Shown here in pieces: positions 1 to 10,674 of a DNA stretch of 64,000 bases. Position numbers and translations under genes: made by a program. Position 1 is the stretch's first letter; each line of letters begins with the position of its first letter. The notes beneath the pieces are model-generated. The model did not search any database, was not told the DNA's origin, and saw only the letters and a program-made list of their open reading frames with translations. This DNA is from Cladosporium sp. IMV 00045 (Eukaryota; Ascomycota; Dothideomycetes; Cladosporiales; Cladosporiaceae): NCBI GenBank assembly GCA_001931905.2, contig MSJI02000323.1, positions 2,378-66,377 on the forward strand, given 5' to 3'.

Positions 1-660
1 TTGTCTGCACGAATTGGTTGGGGGTTTAAACTTGGAATGTGAGCGAGGTTCTAATCTTGGGCATATAGATTTTTTTTTTTTTTTCTACTTTTGTCTCTTT
101 TCCTCACTCTTCTAGGAGGTGGGAGGTGATGATGGTCAGGTCGGTAATCCAAATACCCAAGCTCTTCTTGTTTTCTATGAATGATCTATCTCATTTTTGT
201 TTCGGGATTTATTATTGATGATATTACTCTTTTAGTCAGGGGAAAAGTATGGCTTTTCCCTCTCCCTTGCTTGTGCTTAGTTGATGAGAAAGGCTGATAC
301 ATGTATTCAAATATTCGATTTTCAAAAGACAACTATCGGATATTCTTCTTCTTTTTCATTGAAATGAGCCGCCTTGTTATTTCAACCTCAACATATATGA
401 CCTCCACGTGCAATGGAAAATAATGAAGGGGGGTATGTTCATTGCGAAACCCCTCACTCTCCTTTCTAAGCATAACCATATGTTTTCGTGCTCCGCCAAA
501 TGTCCAGATCCCATGTAAACCCTCCTTGCAGGAAATGATGGACTTGCATATCTCTGGCCTCGATAGGCCTGTCTTAACAGCCCTTGATCCTCACTAGAGT
601 GGAGTGATGTCGTGAGCGAGCACCGCCGTCTCTCCCATACCTTAGCTGAGAGTGCTGAAT
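1..660. other. Intergenic, 3' side of the carrier gene
   Basis: No coding region is convincing here. It holds a T-run at about 70-84 and AT-richer DNA, and would contain the 3' untranslated region of the minus-strand carrier gene that ends at 661. Confidence 0.6.
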
Positions 661-1920
661 TTAGGCTTTCCTCGCAGCGATGGTCTTGCGAGCCTTGATG
701 GTGGCGTCGTAGAGGATGTCCTTGAACGCGAACAGGAACGCCGCGGTGAGGACAGACTGGGTCACTTTGGGAGCGATGCCTGGAAATGAGATGTTTCGTC
801 AGTGGAATTGCTTCTTCGATGCGTCTGGTAGGAAGTATCATAAAAAAAAAAAAGGGGGGGGGAGGGGATTAAACACGTACCGCCATACAGACCAGCAACG
901 CCCTCCTCCCTCACAATCCTCTTAAGGCTGGCAGTCATGCCCTCCTTGCTGCCCTCGCCGGTGGCGACGTGCGCGCGCGACTTGACCGTGATGTACGGGT
1001 AGGTGATGCTGGTGGCGGCCAGCTTGCCGAGGGCGCCGAGCAAGAAGCTGTCGCGGGCTGTGACTTTGCGTCGCTTCTCCAGCACCTGCTTCAGCTGCTC
1101 GAAGATGGTGTACTGCAGGATGGGGTTGATGACGAGCACGAGCGCGGGCAGCACGCCGGCGAAGAGGCGCGAGGGCCCGTCCTCGCGCACGATCTTGAGG
1201 AAGGTCGAGAGCGTGTTCGGGGCGCGCTTCTTCTCCGAGGCTGGGGTGGGGGTTTCGCCTTCCTTGGTGGGCAGGAGGGGCTCGGCGGTTTCTTCTTTGC
1301 GCGCCGTCATGCGTGTGTTGACGACCCAGATGGGGTTGGTGATCAGCACGGTGGCGGAGCCGGCGATGGCGCCCGCGGCCATGGACTCGAGCGTGCTGAG
1401 GCGCGATTTCTGCATCGTGCGGGTGAAGTAGGCACGGGTGAATTCATACCCTGGCGATGTTGTATTAGAAGCTGTAGGTGGATGATGAGAACAGTATAGC
1501 TTTCGCGAAGCTTACAGTAGTAGTACACGAAGTTGGTGACGGTGATGCCGAACAAGGCACTCTCAAGTCCAGCGAACAAGCCGGAAATGCCCTCGCGCGC
1601 GACAATCTTCCTCACAGCCTGGATGGCGTTGGTGTCGGCTTTCTTGGACTCGACCTGCGCTCTGGTCGACAGCGTGATCAAGGGATATCTGCTTTCGGTC
1701 TCAGCATGGTGATATACATGTATTTTGTCCGACGGGGTGTGACAGACGTCAGAGCCATGGACAGCAGGCCGCCACCAGCGCCAGCTAGGGCGTGAGCGAC
1801 ATTGTCGCTCTGCTGTGCGGCCACTGCTTGGACTGTGGCACTCTGCGCCTGCTCCTCCTGTGCCTGGGCGGCGGCGGGGAGGGGGTTTGAGGAGGTGGGT
1901 GCTGCGACCTTGTCGGACAT
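661..1920 (-). CDS. ANT1: Peroxisomal adenine nucleotide / PMP47-type mitochondrial carrier family protein
   Basis: Four exons (1920-1748, 1688-1516, 1450-881, 779-661) join into a 344-residue protein; every junction is GT-AG and the frame closes. The three carrier repeats are visible from their signature starts: TYPLITLSTRAQ, TNPIWVVNTRM and TYPYITVKSRA. Each departs from the strict PxDxxK form, as is usual in the peroxisomal Pmp47/Ant1 branch. The segments LSMALTYPLITLSTRAQVESK (split by intron 1) and FVYYYWYEFTRAYF (split by intron 2) are typical of that branch. Family knowledge: exchanges cytosolic ATP for peroxisomal AMP so that fatty acids can be activated for beta-oxidation. Start: first ATG of the open frame, followed by an Ala/Gln-rich leader. 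Intron 3 contains an A12 then G-run tract (842-867), a likely source of sequencing error but outside the exons. The exact substrate is inferred from family only. Confidence 0.9.
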
Positions 1921-2635
1921 GATGAATGGATGTGATGATGATATGATGGGACTAGGAGGAACACGGGGATGCAATAGTGGATTAGTCAGATGTTGATTGA
2001 CGGACAAGTGATGATATATATATTGTTACAAAGCAAAGGAGCGGGTTGGACGAGGCCGTGTGGGTGGATTGGGGTGGTTATTAGAGGTTATGGCGCTCTC
2101 TTGCTCTCGGTCGGTGGTGGACATGTGCTGGGAGAGCGATGATCGTTTTGCCTTGTGATTGCCCGCACGCAAGCCGAGGCAAACAAACCTTGATCCAGCA
2201 CTGCTCTCCCCTTCGGGCGAAGTCGCTCGCTCGGCGGATGCTGAGACAGACACGAGCCAGACGCAAGCCAGTAGCCAATTCAGGGATCAAGTCGAAGGTC
2301 AGTCGCACGAAACAGCTCGATTTGGCAAATTCTTGCTTGCCTTGCCAGAACTTATCCTCCTTTACCGACCCACCCGCCCCTCTGCTTTCGGACGTTTCTC
2401 CCCTTAATTACTCACCCAAGCCCTTGATATATCTGGTTAAAAACCCTATCACGGGGCCTACTTGCCTGCTTGATATTAGATCAACTGCTGTCTTCCACAC
2501 CGGCTGTCTCTCGTGAGAGAGAGAGACTCCTGTCCTGGCCACGGGAAGGACAGTCGCTCACTGACTGGGTGGATTGCTGTGGGTCAGCATTCCCTCAGCC
2601 GTATCTGGCGCAAAAATCGAGAACAGAGGACAGCT
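1921..2635. other. Divergent promoter region
   Basis: About 715 bp between the divergent carrier and Abp2-like genes. Pyrimidine-rich stretches precede the Abp2 start (2390-2530). The open frame of the Abp2-like gene extends 41 codons upstream of 2636, but that segment (Arg/Ser-rich, GAGAGA repeat at 2513-2526) looks like leader rather than protein. Confidence 0.5.
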
Positions 2636-4753
2636 ATGGACTCCACCCTATCATATCGTCCAACGGACAGGTCCTTGCCTGCAACAGATGTCAATGCTGA
2701 CACAATCACCGACGCCTATGTAGCGTTCATCCTCTATTGCAATCCTCATTTTGACCTCGACATTGACACTTCCACACTCAGTGCGCAATTCAACACGCCT
2801 CCCCGAAGCGACAACAAAGAATTCGAAATATATGCCTTGTGGGAGCTGATCATCAAATTCGATGCCAAAGAAATCAAGACATGGGGTCAACTCGCTCAGG
2901 ATCTCGGTGTCGAGCCGCCGGATGTCTCCAAGGGCCAGTCTGTACAGAAAGTGCAACAGTACACTGTTCGATTGAAGCGGTGGATGAGGGCAATGCATGT
3001 CGATGCTTTTTTTGAGTACCTGCTGGGCAAGCAGCACGCATATTTCCTGGATGTCCCTCATCCAAATAACCCTTATCCTGCAACTGGAAGAGACGGCGTT
3101 GCAGCCGAAGAAGACACTGCTATTAGAGCACTCGACCCATCATTCAAACCTAAGCGCGGGAGACGACGCAATTCAGAAGCCGAGCAAGATGCGGAAGCTC
3201 ATGAACCAGCGAAACATGCAAGACTGTTGGGAACTTTCGCATCAGACGGTCAATCCCAATCTGCGTACCCTAGATCTGCAGTCCCAATGAGTGCGCATCC
3301 TGATGGGCGACAGCATGACCCTTGGACAGCGGCGCCAGCAATGTCACAGCACTTTGCTCCGTGGTCAAGTACACAACTTGGACCACAATCTGCTGTGACA
3401 CCATCTGTACCTCAACATTTGAGATGGCAAGCACCTGGAGGACCTTCGCATACGCCGGCTACACCCCACCCGATGACTGCATTACCGAGCGGTTCGATGG
3501 CGTCTCACATCGATGCTGCATTTGCCGATGAACCGAAGTCTGCTATCACACCGTCAACAAAACGGAAACGCCGCCACGGACCTGCGGTATCCAGTGCATG
3601 GCCTTCGCAGAATCCTCCCGGTACTAAGCCCAGAGGAAGGCCGCCAGCGTCGCGAAGCACACATGATGGCCCCTTCTCTACCTTTCCGTCAAATCCAGCG
3701 ACGGAGAGATCTTCAACACCGCAAGATGGCCCTTCAATTGCGCCTGACGCTAAGCCAGCAGACATGCCACTACCGCAGAATGCTTCGTCCAGCCGGCCAG
3801 GAAGACTGTCTTTGCAAGTGCCGCAACATGTCGGCGGTTCCGTTCGCTTAGCGACTCCTCCACCACCGAGAGTCGTTGTCAGTGGCGACGCCAACGCATC
3901 CGAGAGCGACGACCGAAGCGTATCTCACACGCCAGAACCAGGGTTCAGAAATGCCGCCCACTCATCAGCAGCCACACCTGACACTCAAGCGGCCGGACAT
4001 AATCTCCTCCCAAATCTATCATTCGAAACGCTCAAAAGAGCACTAACAACCAACCTCCTCCGCGCCGAGATCATAGGCCGCGAAGCCCGCCTGACAAGCG
4101 ACGAAGCCAAACGACTCGCAGACGCCGTGCTAGACCGCCTCTCCGTCCGGCGCACACCCTCATCCGACCCAGGCCGCGACGCCATCGAGCTCCTCACAGC
4201 AGCCTCCTGGCTCGGCCTCGGCGACCAGATCAACATCCCCCTCGGCCCCGCGATCGGCCACGCCAAGAAAATCAACCTCACCCGCCTCTGCACCGACGCC
4301 GAAGGCTACGAGCAAATCGTGCCCGCAGACCACCCCGACCCACCGAGCGAAAAACCAACCCGCGACCTCTACGACCTCTACTGGACGTCCACGCAGGGAA
4401 CTTGCACGGGCAGCTTCGCGCTGAACTCCCTCACGCTCGCGCCACCGATTGTCGAACCTCGCGCCGAGCGCGTCGCGGACCCGGACCTTCACGACGCAGT
4501 CCTGCGCGCGGTGTCGGACGCCGCGAGGAAAATTTCTTCTCCGCCGGACGAAGAGGTTTTCCGCCAGCGCGCCAAGGCGAACGGGAACAAGGCGATTGCC
4601 CAACAGGAGGAGCGGCACGATAGGGGCGACGAGGATGGCGTCGATTGGAAGAAGAGGTGCATGGCGTTGGAGTTTGGGGCGAGGATCGCGCAGGGCGAGA
4701 TGTTTCGGTATAAGGAGAGGTTGATGGAGGAGATTTTGAATGTGCTGCAGTAG
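2636..4753 (+). CDS. ARS-binding protein 2 (Abp2)-like DNA-binding protein
   Basis: Single-exon gene of 705 codons starting at the ATG of MDSTLSYRPTD. Residues about 20-165 form the conserved part: TDAYVAFILYCNPHFDLD, then FEIYALWELIIKFDAKEIKTW and the basic VQKVQQYTVRLKRWMRAMHVDAFFEYLLG, matching what I know of the fungal Abp2 domain (fission yeast Abp2 binds replication origins). It is followed by a basic patch KPKRGRRRNSE, a long Pro/Ser-rich low-complexity middle with KRKRRHG and KPRGRPPAS (AT-hook like), and a helical C-terminus from about residue 460 (FETLKRALTTNLLRAEIIGREARLTSDEAKRLADAVL). The last 60 residues again look helical. An in-frame start at 2513 would add 41 residues that do not look like protein. 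Function as an origin-associated or transcriptional factor is inferred from the domain. Confidence 0.8.
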   Translation: MDSTLSYRPTDRSLPATDVNADTITDAYVAFILYCNPHFDLDIDTSTLSAQFNTPPRSDNKEFEIYALWELIIKFDAKEIKTWGQLAQDLGVEPPDVSKGQSVQKVQQYTVRLKRWMRAMHVDAFFEYLLGKQHAYFLDVPHPNNPYPATGRDGVAAEEDTAIRALDPSFKPKRGRRRNSEAEQDAEAHEPAKHARLLGTFASDGQSQSAYPRSAVPMSAHPDGRQHDPWTAAPAMSQHFAPWSSTQLGPQSAVTPSVPQHLRWQAPGGPSHTPATPHPMTALPSGSMASHIDAAFADEPKSAITPSTKRKRRHGPAVSSAWPSQNPPGTKPRGRPPASRSTHDGPFSTFPSNPATERSSTPQDGPSIAPDAKPADMPLPQNASSSRPGRLSLQVPQHVGGSVRLATPPPPRVVVSGDANASESDDRSVSHTPEPGFRNAAHSSAATPDTQAAGHNLLPNLSFETLKRALTTNLLRAEIIGREARLTSDEAKRLADAVLDRLSVRRTPSSDPGRDAIELLTAASWLGLGDQINIPLGPAIGHAKKINLTRLCTDAEGYEQIVPADHPDPPSEKPTRDLYDLYWTSTQGTCTGSFALNSLTLAPPIVEPRAERVADPDLHDAVLRAVSDAARKISSPPDEEVFRQRAKANGNKAIAQQEERHDRGDEDGVDWKKRCMALEFGARIAQGEMFRYKERLMEEILNVLQ

Positions 4754-4915
4754 TGAGATGTCGTCGGTCGTCTGGATGGTGGGCTCGCCAGAAGAATCTC
4801 GTCATTTTGCCAAAGTAAAGCTTTACATGCCGGTTCGGCCACACAACACACAAAACGCAACTCCACGGCCTCCTCCCACCATCCACGGCCCTCCTTCTCA
4901 ATTCCCAATTCCCAA
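4754..4915. other. Short convergent intergenic region
   Basis: Only about 160 bp separate the convergent stops of the Abp2-like gene (4753) and the small membrane protein gene (4916), so their 3' untranslated regions probably overlap. Confidence 0.6.
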
Positions 4916-5483
4916 TCACCAACCAACCAGCCAAGCTACCACCTCAACTCCCACTCCGACTCCCCAACCAACACCAACCCACCCCAACACCCTCAACACC
5001 TCCTCCGTCGCCCTCTCCGCCTCATTGTACCGCTCCAAATTCGGCAGAGGCACTTTCATCCCCACCGTCTCGCCATCGCTGCGCGCCCAGAAGTTCCGCA
5101 CGTGGTTGCGCGCCAGCTGCACGAGTACGAAGAGAGCTGGCGGAGCGGCGTGCGTGAGAGGGCTGGGCAGGGAGGTGGGGGCGAGGAGGAGTGTGGTGGA
5201 GGTGAGGAGGGAGAGGAGGATCTACGTGTAGCTCGTTGGTTAGTGGTGAATGATGTTTTGGGGGAGGGTTTGAGGGACTATATGCACGTACGGTCACGGC
5301 GGCTGTTGCTTGCGTGGTGCGGGTTTTGTGCAGTTGCTTTGCGGCTTCGGAGGACCATTCGGCGAGTCTTTTGCTGGTTGCTTCGTAGGTTTGGAGATTG
5401 GTTATGGCGATGTAGGAGTTGTAGGCGCCGTAGGTGCTGAGGAGGGTGAGGGGGAGGGAGGAGAGGCGGAGAAGGGTGGACAT
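4916..5483 (-). CDS. Small predicted membrane protein, unknown function
   Basis: Two exons (5483-5292 and 5221-4916) with a 70-nt intron (donor GTACGT, acceptor CGTAG) give 165 residues. The N-terminus MSTLLRLSSLPLTLLSTYGAYNSYIAI is a hydrophobic anchor or signal; a linker follows (TYEATSKRLAEWSSEAAKQLHK), and the second exon opens with a strongly hydrophobic stretch (ILLSLLTSTTLLLAP), then LARNHVRNFWARSDGETVGMKVPLPNLERYNEAERATEEVL and an odd Gly/Val-rich tail. The phase-0 join VT/ILLSL reads smoothly. I do not recognise the family. The 5' flank carries a TGAG microsatellite. Confidence 0.65.
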
Positions 5484-6163
5484 TGTTGTTGGTCTTTTTG
5501 GGGGGTGGTGGTGACTCTCGTAGTGGCGAGTATTGATTGAGTACGTTCAATGATTATTGTCGGCTGATGAAGGTGTGAGTGAGTGAGTGAGTGAGTGAGT
5601 GAGTGAGGAATGAAGGGCGGTTCACGTGCTGGACAGATGAGATTTGAGAAATGAAGATTCATGTGCATTGAGTTTTTCCATTTCGTCGAAATTATTTATA
5701 CGCCGTCTTTCTTCAACATCCCGCACTCCCATTCTGGACCAAACAATGACGTTGCATCCTCCGACGATGAAGAAGCGGGCGTGGTGGAGTGAAGGAGGGC
5801 AAGCAAGCGCGGGAAGTGTCCGCAGCTCGCGCCAAACCTTCTTCGGCTGGCAATCAACAAAGCTCCAACTCAGAAACAACAACCCGCGGCTCAAGTCGAA
5901 AGAAAGAGCATCACCAGGCATCGTGTCGCCGCAAAACACCAGAAGACACGATAGGAAACCAATTGGATTACGCGCATTGGCTCTGACTACTCGACATTAA
6001 TAGCGCCGAAAATTGCGCGCAAACAATCACTTGGACACACGACTCGCGACAAGGGCGCGTAGGCGCGGGCACCATTCTGGAGATTCCTGCAGACCAAACC
6101 CACAACACAACACGGCATAACACAAACCTGGATCCCGAAAAAGAGAACCGCCTCCCGCGCAGC
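5484..6163. other. Divergent promoter region between the small membrane gene and MIF2
   Basis: About 680 bp without a convincing gene. Contains the TGAG repeat (5576-5607) and is otherwise unremarkable; short frames on both strands have no protein-like composition. Confidence 0.5.
5576..5607. repeat. TGAG tetranucleotide microsatellite, 8 perfect copies
   Basis: Eight uninterrupted TGAG units, 93-124 bp upstream of the start codon of the minus-strand small membrane protein gene. Length variation between strains or homeologs would be expected. Confidence 0.95.
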
Positions 6164-9112
6164 ATGGAGGCTGCGAACGGATCCAAAGATGCCAGGAAAG
6201 CCGCCTCGCGCAACACGCCGGGGCGGAGAGGCAGGACGGGCAATCAGTTTTTCGACGTGGGCAAGGTTGGCCGGTGAGTTTGGGACGCGCATATATGTGT
6301 AAGGGGGGCTCGCTGACGGATTTTCTAGCAAAACTGGAATCACACTGAAAGACACGGGCGTGCGCGATGAACATGGCTTGGAGCCCGTGTCTGGCATTTT
6401 CTCGTCGCCTGCTTCGCCGCCTAAGCAGCAATATGGGACTTCCAGCTCCAATGCTATGGAATTGCAAGAGAGCTCCGCGCCGGATGTCGACGAGACACTT
6501 CATTTGCGAAAGACGCCCCGCCTTCCTCCCCCTCGAGCCAGCACGCCTCGACACACCAACATCGGATCACCTAAGCGCATGTCTTCCGCACGCCCTCAGT
6601 CGCGCAATGCAGATTCGCTCATGGCTAGTGGGATGAGCCCCAACCGAAGCTCTTCGCACCCGCCCGCGAATAGAGTGCTCGACTTCGGTCGTCAAAACGT
6701 ACGCAAGAGCATAGAGAGTGGCAGTCCTTTTAAGCCAAAGAAGGTTCTGAGGCGGTCTGTCGGTGGCGCACAAAAAGATATTCCAGCGGAAACTTCAGCT
6801 TCCTCGCCCGGCATGAACGGTAAGCCCGAGCTGCCCAATGAGGAAGAAGAGGGCGAGAACGAAATTTTGAATCGAACCAATGCGGTCGAGATGGAAGCTG
6901 AGACAGGAGCGGATGAAGAGTCAGAAGACGATCGCAGCGAAGCTCAGCAGCAACTGGATAACCAGCTCTCGGACAACGCGCCAATGTTCTACGATGACGA
7001 TGACTACTACAATGCGCAACCCGACACGAACGAGGCGGATATCACCGAAGCGTTTAGCCATGCTGAGGAACTCCTGAAGACTACGCCTGTTGCGAAATCT
7101 GCGATGAAAGCGAAAGGAAGACCAAGGCAATCCGGCGGATCCGTCAATACTAGCTTGGCACAGAAAACCCCACAGACTGCGCAAACTACAGCAAGCAGCA
7201 GGAAGCGCGATCGGACAGTCGTGGAGGAGCAGGAGGAGGAGGAGGAGGAGGAGGAGGATGCTGATCAAACGCATCAGAGCATTGAGCAAACAGATGTCGA
7301 CAATTCCAACGCATCGTTGGCTTCAGATCGCTCAGCGAAGAGGCGAAAGGGAAGGCAGAGTGATGTGAATGCATCTGATCTGCAGGGCCAAGCTCAGCAC
7401 ACGATCGATGAAGCGGACCAAACACATCAGAGCATCGAGCAAGGGGACAACGAGGACTCTCAGATATCCGCAACGGCCCAACAACCCGCAAAAAGGCGCC
7501 CTGGAAGACCGCGAAAGAGCGATATCACCGTTCTTCATGATCAGACCGAGCAGACAATAGACCCTGCTATGATCTCTCATGGCGATTCTTACCTCGCGCC
7601 TGTCGACGAAGAGGGCGAAGTTGAAATTGCGCCGGCGCCTCCCATAACGAAGAAGAAGCCCGGCAGAAAACCAAAAGCACAAAACGCTGTGCCGAAGGAG
7701 CGGGATCCAAACCAGTCTATCCGCCGTACCACATCAGGCACCCCGAAAGCCAACAGCCGCGAGCGAAGTCATAGTCCGACGAAGCGTGCAACGAGCGTTA
7801 GTAACGTCAATTTGCGGGCTACAACACCATTCGAAGATTCACACCAGCAAATGTCACGTTCCGGCCGACCAATCTTGAAGCCGCTCAAGCATTGGGCGGG
7901 AGAAAGTTACGTGTGGAAGAACGGCGAGGTGGAAGGAATCATTCGTGCCGACGAAGTGAAAGCGCCTCGAGAAGGGAAGAAAAAGTCAAAGGGACGACGT
8001 CGTGCGCCTCGCGCAGGAAAAGGCCGCAATGCGAATGATCTTGACGATATCGCCGAGGAGAGCGATACTGAGAGCACGGTGCCAGATGACTGGGAAGAGC
8101 AGGTCGGTGTCATAGCGGGCACCGTCGCTTCTTGGGATCCAGATAGGCAGCAAGGGGACCCCAGAGATCCTATTCGAGAAGGTATGTTCACCACATGATC
8201 AGTCATCTCCACTGAATGCTAACAATCACAGACATCGCATTCGCCTCTTCAGCGATCATCACCCGCGACGTGGCCGGTGCAGCGTTTCAATACGCGAAAA
8301 TCCAGACCCTACCCTTCTTCGGATCTGGAATCGTCGAGCTTCCTCCAGAGGGCTTCAAGCGCACCAAGAACTCCCGAAAGATGCACATGGCCTTCTTTGT
8401 TCACGAAGGCAAGGTTCTGGTGACCGTCGGTCCACCCGCGACGGACTCAGATAAGCAGCAGCCGGAGACGAACGAGTTTGCCATCTCAAAAGGTGGTGTA
8501 TGGATCGTTCCGAGAGGTATGTTTTTTGTCTTTCCCTTCCCCTTCCCTCCATTTCCCACTCCACCACTCGCCTTCAGAGCACACACAAAATGGCAATCTC
8601 CGCCATGCAAACGCCCAAGGAAAGCGGTCAATCGGTCACCTCCAGCACATCGCCGGATTTTAAGAGACATCGACCGCCTTTCCCACTCCCACTGCGAGCG
8701 GTGTGTGTGCAACCAGCCGTCGGAATAACCTCACCCTCGCACCAGAACGCCACACGAGCTTTGCGAATCGTTTCACCCCCTTCTTTGGATTCCCCAGTTC
8801 CTCAAAGAATTCGGGTCCTTCTCGAAAAGGGATGTTACGTCGCAAATGCCAGGCAGCGCGTGTGTTCTGTTACACGGACGAGCGAAGTCATGTCGTGTTA
8901 CCTACCGGTTCCTGGCTGTGGCGTTCTGTGGTGTTATTTCGTGGCTGCTTTTTGATTGATGCGCTTTTGGAGATTGGCGTGCGTGCTGACAGCAAGTGTT
9001 TCTTCTTTTTCTAGGCAACAATTACTCCATCACCAACGAGAGCCGTACCAAGAGCGCGCGCATCTTCTTCTCGCAGGGCTGCGTTTTGCTGGAGGACGAT
9101 GAGTCGGAGTAG
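6164..9112 (+). CDS. MIF2: Inner kinetochore protein Mif2 / CENP-C
   Basis: Four exons (6164-6273, 6329-8181, 8232-8516, 9015-9112) give 781 residues. The N-terminal Mif2 block spans exons 1-2: NQFFDVGKVGRKTGITLKD followed by VRDEHGLEPVSGIFSSP. The middle is acidic and disordered, with three AT-hook-like motifs (KGRPRQ about residue 295, RRPGRPRK about 424, KKPGRKPK about 477). The CENP-C signature lies near 545-570 (SGRPILKPLKHWAGESYVWKNGEVEGI, split here for reading), which in the family contacts the centromeric nucleosome. Exons 3-4 encode the C-terminal cupin dimerisation fold, ending GGVWIVPRG-NNYSITNESRTKSARIFFSQG. Family role: links centromeric Cse4/CENP-A chromatin to the outer kinetochore. 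Oddities: a poly-Glu run from a GAG/GAGGAG repeat (7226-7258), a repeated DQTHQSIEQ motif, and a last intron of 498 nt, far longer than the others. Confidence 0.93.
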
Positions 9113-9545
9113 AAGTATCAAGCCACCCTTTTTGGGTCGGAGGACGGAAACGCGAACATTCAACCTCTAATGATGATGGTGACGATGATGCTGGCTCGGT
9201 GCTGTTTTTCCGTTACGATCTATTTCTTTTCAAGCTTCTCCTTGTTTGCTCGAACGGGGTCATCTTTGACCGAACGAACAAGATGCTCTTGTTGAGATTT
9301 TCGTTTTCTTTTCTTGGGCACGAGTTGATGAGACTTTGGGAAAAGGGAGGATGCTCCTGTTGTCCGATTGTTTCTTTTGGTTACCATGGGTTCAGAGGCG
9401 AATTGGGAAGGACTCACACGCTTCGCTACTAGAGATACCACTAATGCATTGCTTTTCAATTTCATCAAAAACGCTCACCATGCTTTCCTCCACAATGCCA
9501 TACCATGCATAAACCGCCAAACAAAATCACAAAACGCTTCTCTAC
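9113..9545. other. Convergent intergenic region
   Basis: About 430 bp between the stops of MIF2 and ALF1. AT-richer, no coding or structural signal seen. Confidence 0.5.
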
Positions 9546-10674
9546 TTAAAACTCCTCGTCTCCATCACTAGCCAACTCATCATCCAGCCCCAACTCGGGG
9601 AAATCGCCCACCTCGACCCTCTCGCCGCGCAGGAACACGCCGCAGTTCGGCGCGCACTTGAAGTACTCGACCCCGTTCACGCCACCGGCATTCTTGCCCG
9701 TCGGCTCGTCCAATTCCACGCCCACCCAGGCGCCCACGCCAGGCAGGTCCGGCACGGCGCCCACGAAAGCCACGCGGCCGCGGCGGTGGTCGGTGGAGGG
9801 GAGGATGCGGCAGCGGAGATTCTGCTTGATTCCTGGTTTTTTTGGGGGGTTCGGTTAGTACTGAGGTTTCGGAGGCTGTGGGAGGGAGACACTGAGGGTT
9901 ACGATACCTTTGTCTTCGACTTCTTGCCACGATGCGGCGATTTTGCTCTGTTCGATTTCCGGCGCGTTGGGGTCGAAGCGGCCCAGTTTCTGCGCTTTCT
10001 TCCAGGCCAAGACGCTGTTGGGGAGGGATTCGTAGGTGTCGGCGCTCATTTCGTACTTTTCCACGGCCGAGGTGTCGGTGTAGTTGGGGCGGGCGCCGGG
10101 GGGTCGGGTGTCGATTATCTGTGGATTGGGAAGGGACGATGGTTAGTTTTGTTTCTTCGCTGGGGAAGGATGCTATGGAGATGTCCCTTTAACTTGAAAG
10201 AGGGAGATGTTGGGTTTTGTACTTGCGCGAAGAACTGCTTTCGCGCAATTTCATATGGCTCATGAAGTATCATCGCATGATTGCGAGCCTCGAGGTTCTG
10301 GCAGCGAGGCTCTCCTCTCTCCTTGAGGATCGCGCGGTCTGAGCCTACATGGCAATACTATATGCCCGAGGAAAGGAAAAGAGACAGTAAGAAATGAATG
10401 ATAAGAGTGACACTCGACCTACCTTGATCTCAGCATACGCCTGCAGCGGCCAGGCTGCCAGCACAGTCGAGTCCTCATTAGGAGCCTCAATCGGTTGCGC
10501 CTCCTGCGAACCGATCTTGAGGGACAACTTCTGACAAGTAGCCGGCACGCCCGTGACAGGCTCGAGACGATTCTTGAGCTGAGCAATGGTCCATGAAGGC
10601 GAGATGCGACGCTCCGAAGACGAATTCTCCGACACAATCAGTAAGGGAATGTCTGCTGCAGTAGTAGAGGCCAT
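9546..10674 (-). CDS. ALF1: Tubulin-folding cofactor B (Alf1)
   Basis: Three exons (10674-10423, 10118-9908, 9832-9546) give 249 residues. Residues about 8-90 form the ubiquitin-like domain (DIPLLIVSENSSSERRISPSWTIAQLK ... LQAYAEIK). The join AEIK/IIDTRPPGARPNYTD fits the family. A linker with VEKYEMSADTYESLPNSVLAWKK follows, and the CAP-Gly domain lies in exon 3 (GRVAFVGAVPDLPGVGAWVGVELDEP, NGVEYFKC, GVFLRGERVEVGDFPE). The protein ends DEEF, an acidic-aromatic tail like the EEY/F peptides that CAP-Gly domains bind. Family role: with cofactor E it captures and folds alpha-tubulin. Intron 1 (10422-10119, 304 nt) is unusually long and contains two perfect inverted repeats. A start at the first ATG is supported by the Ubl domain beginning soon after. 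Confidence 0.93.
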
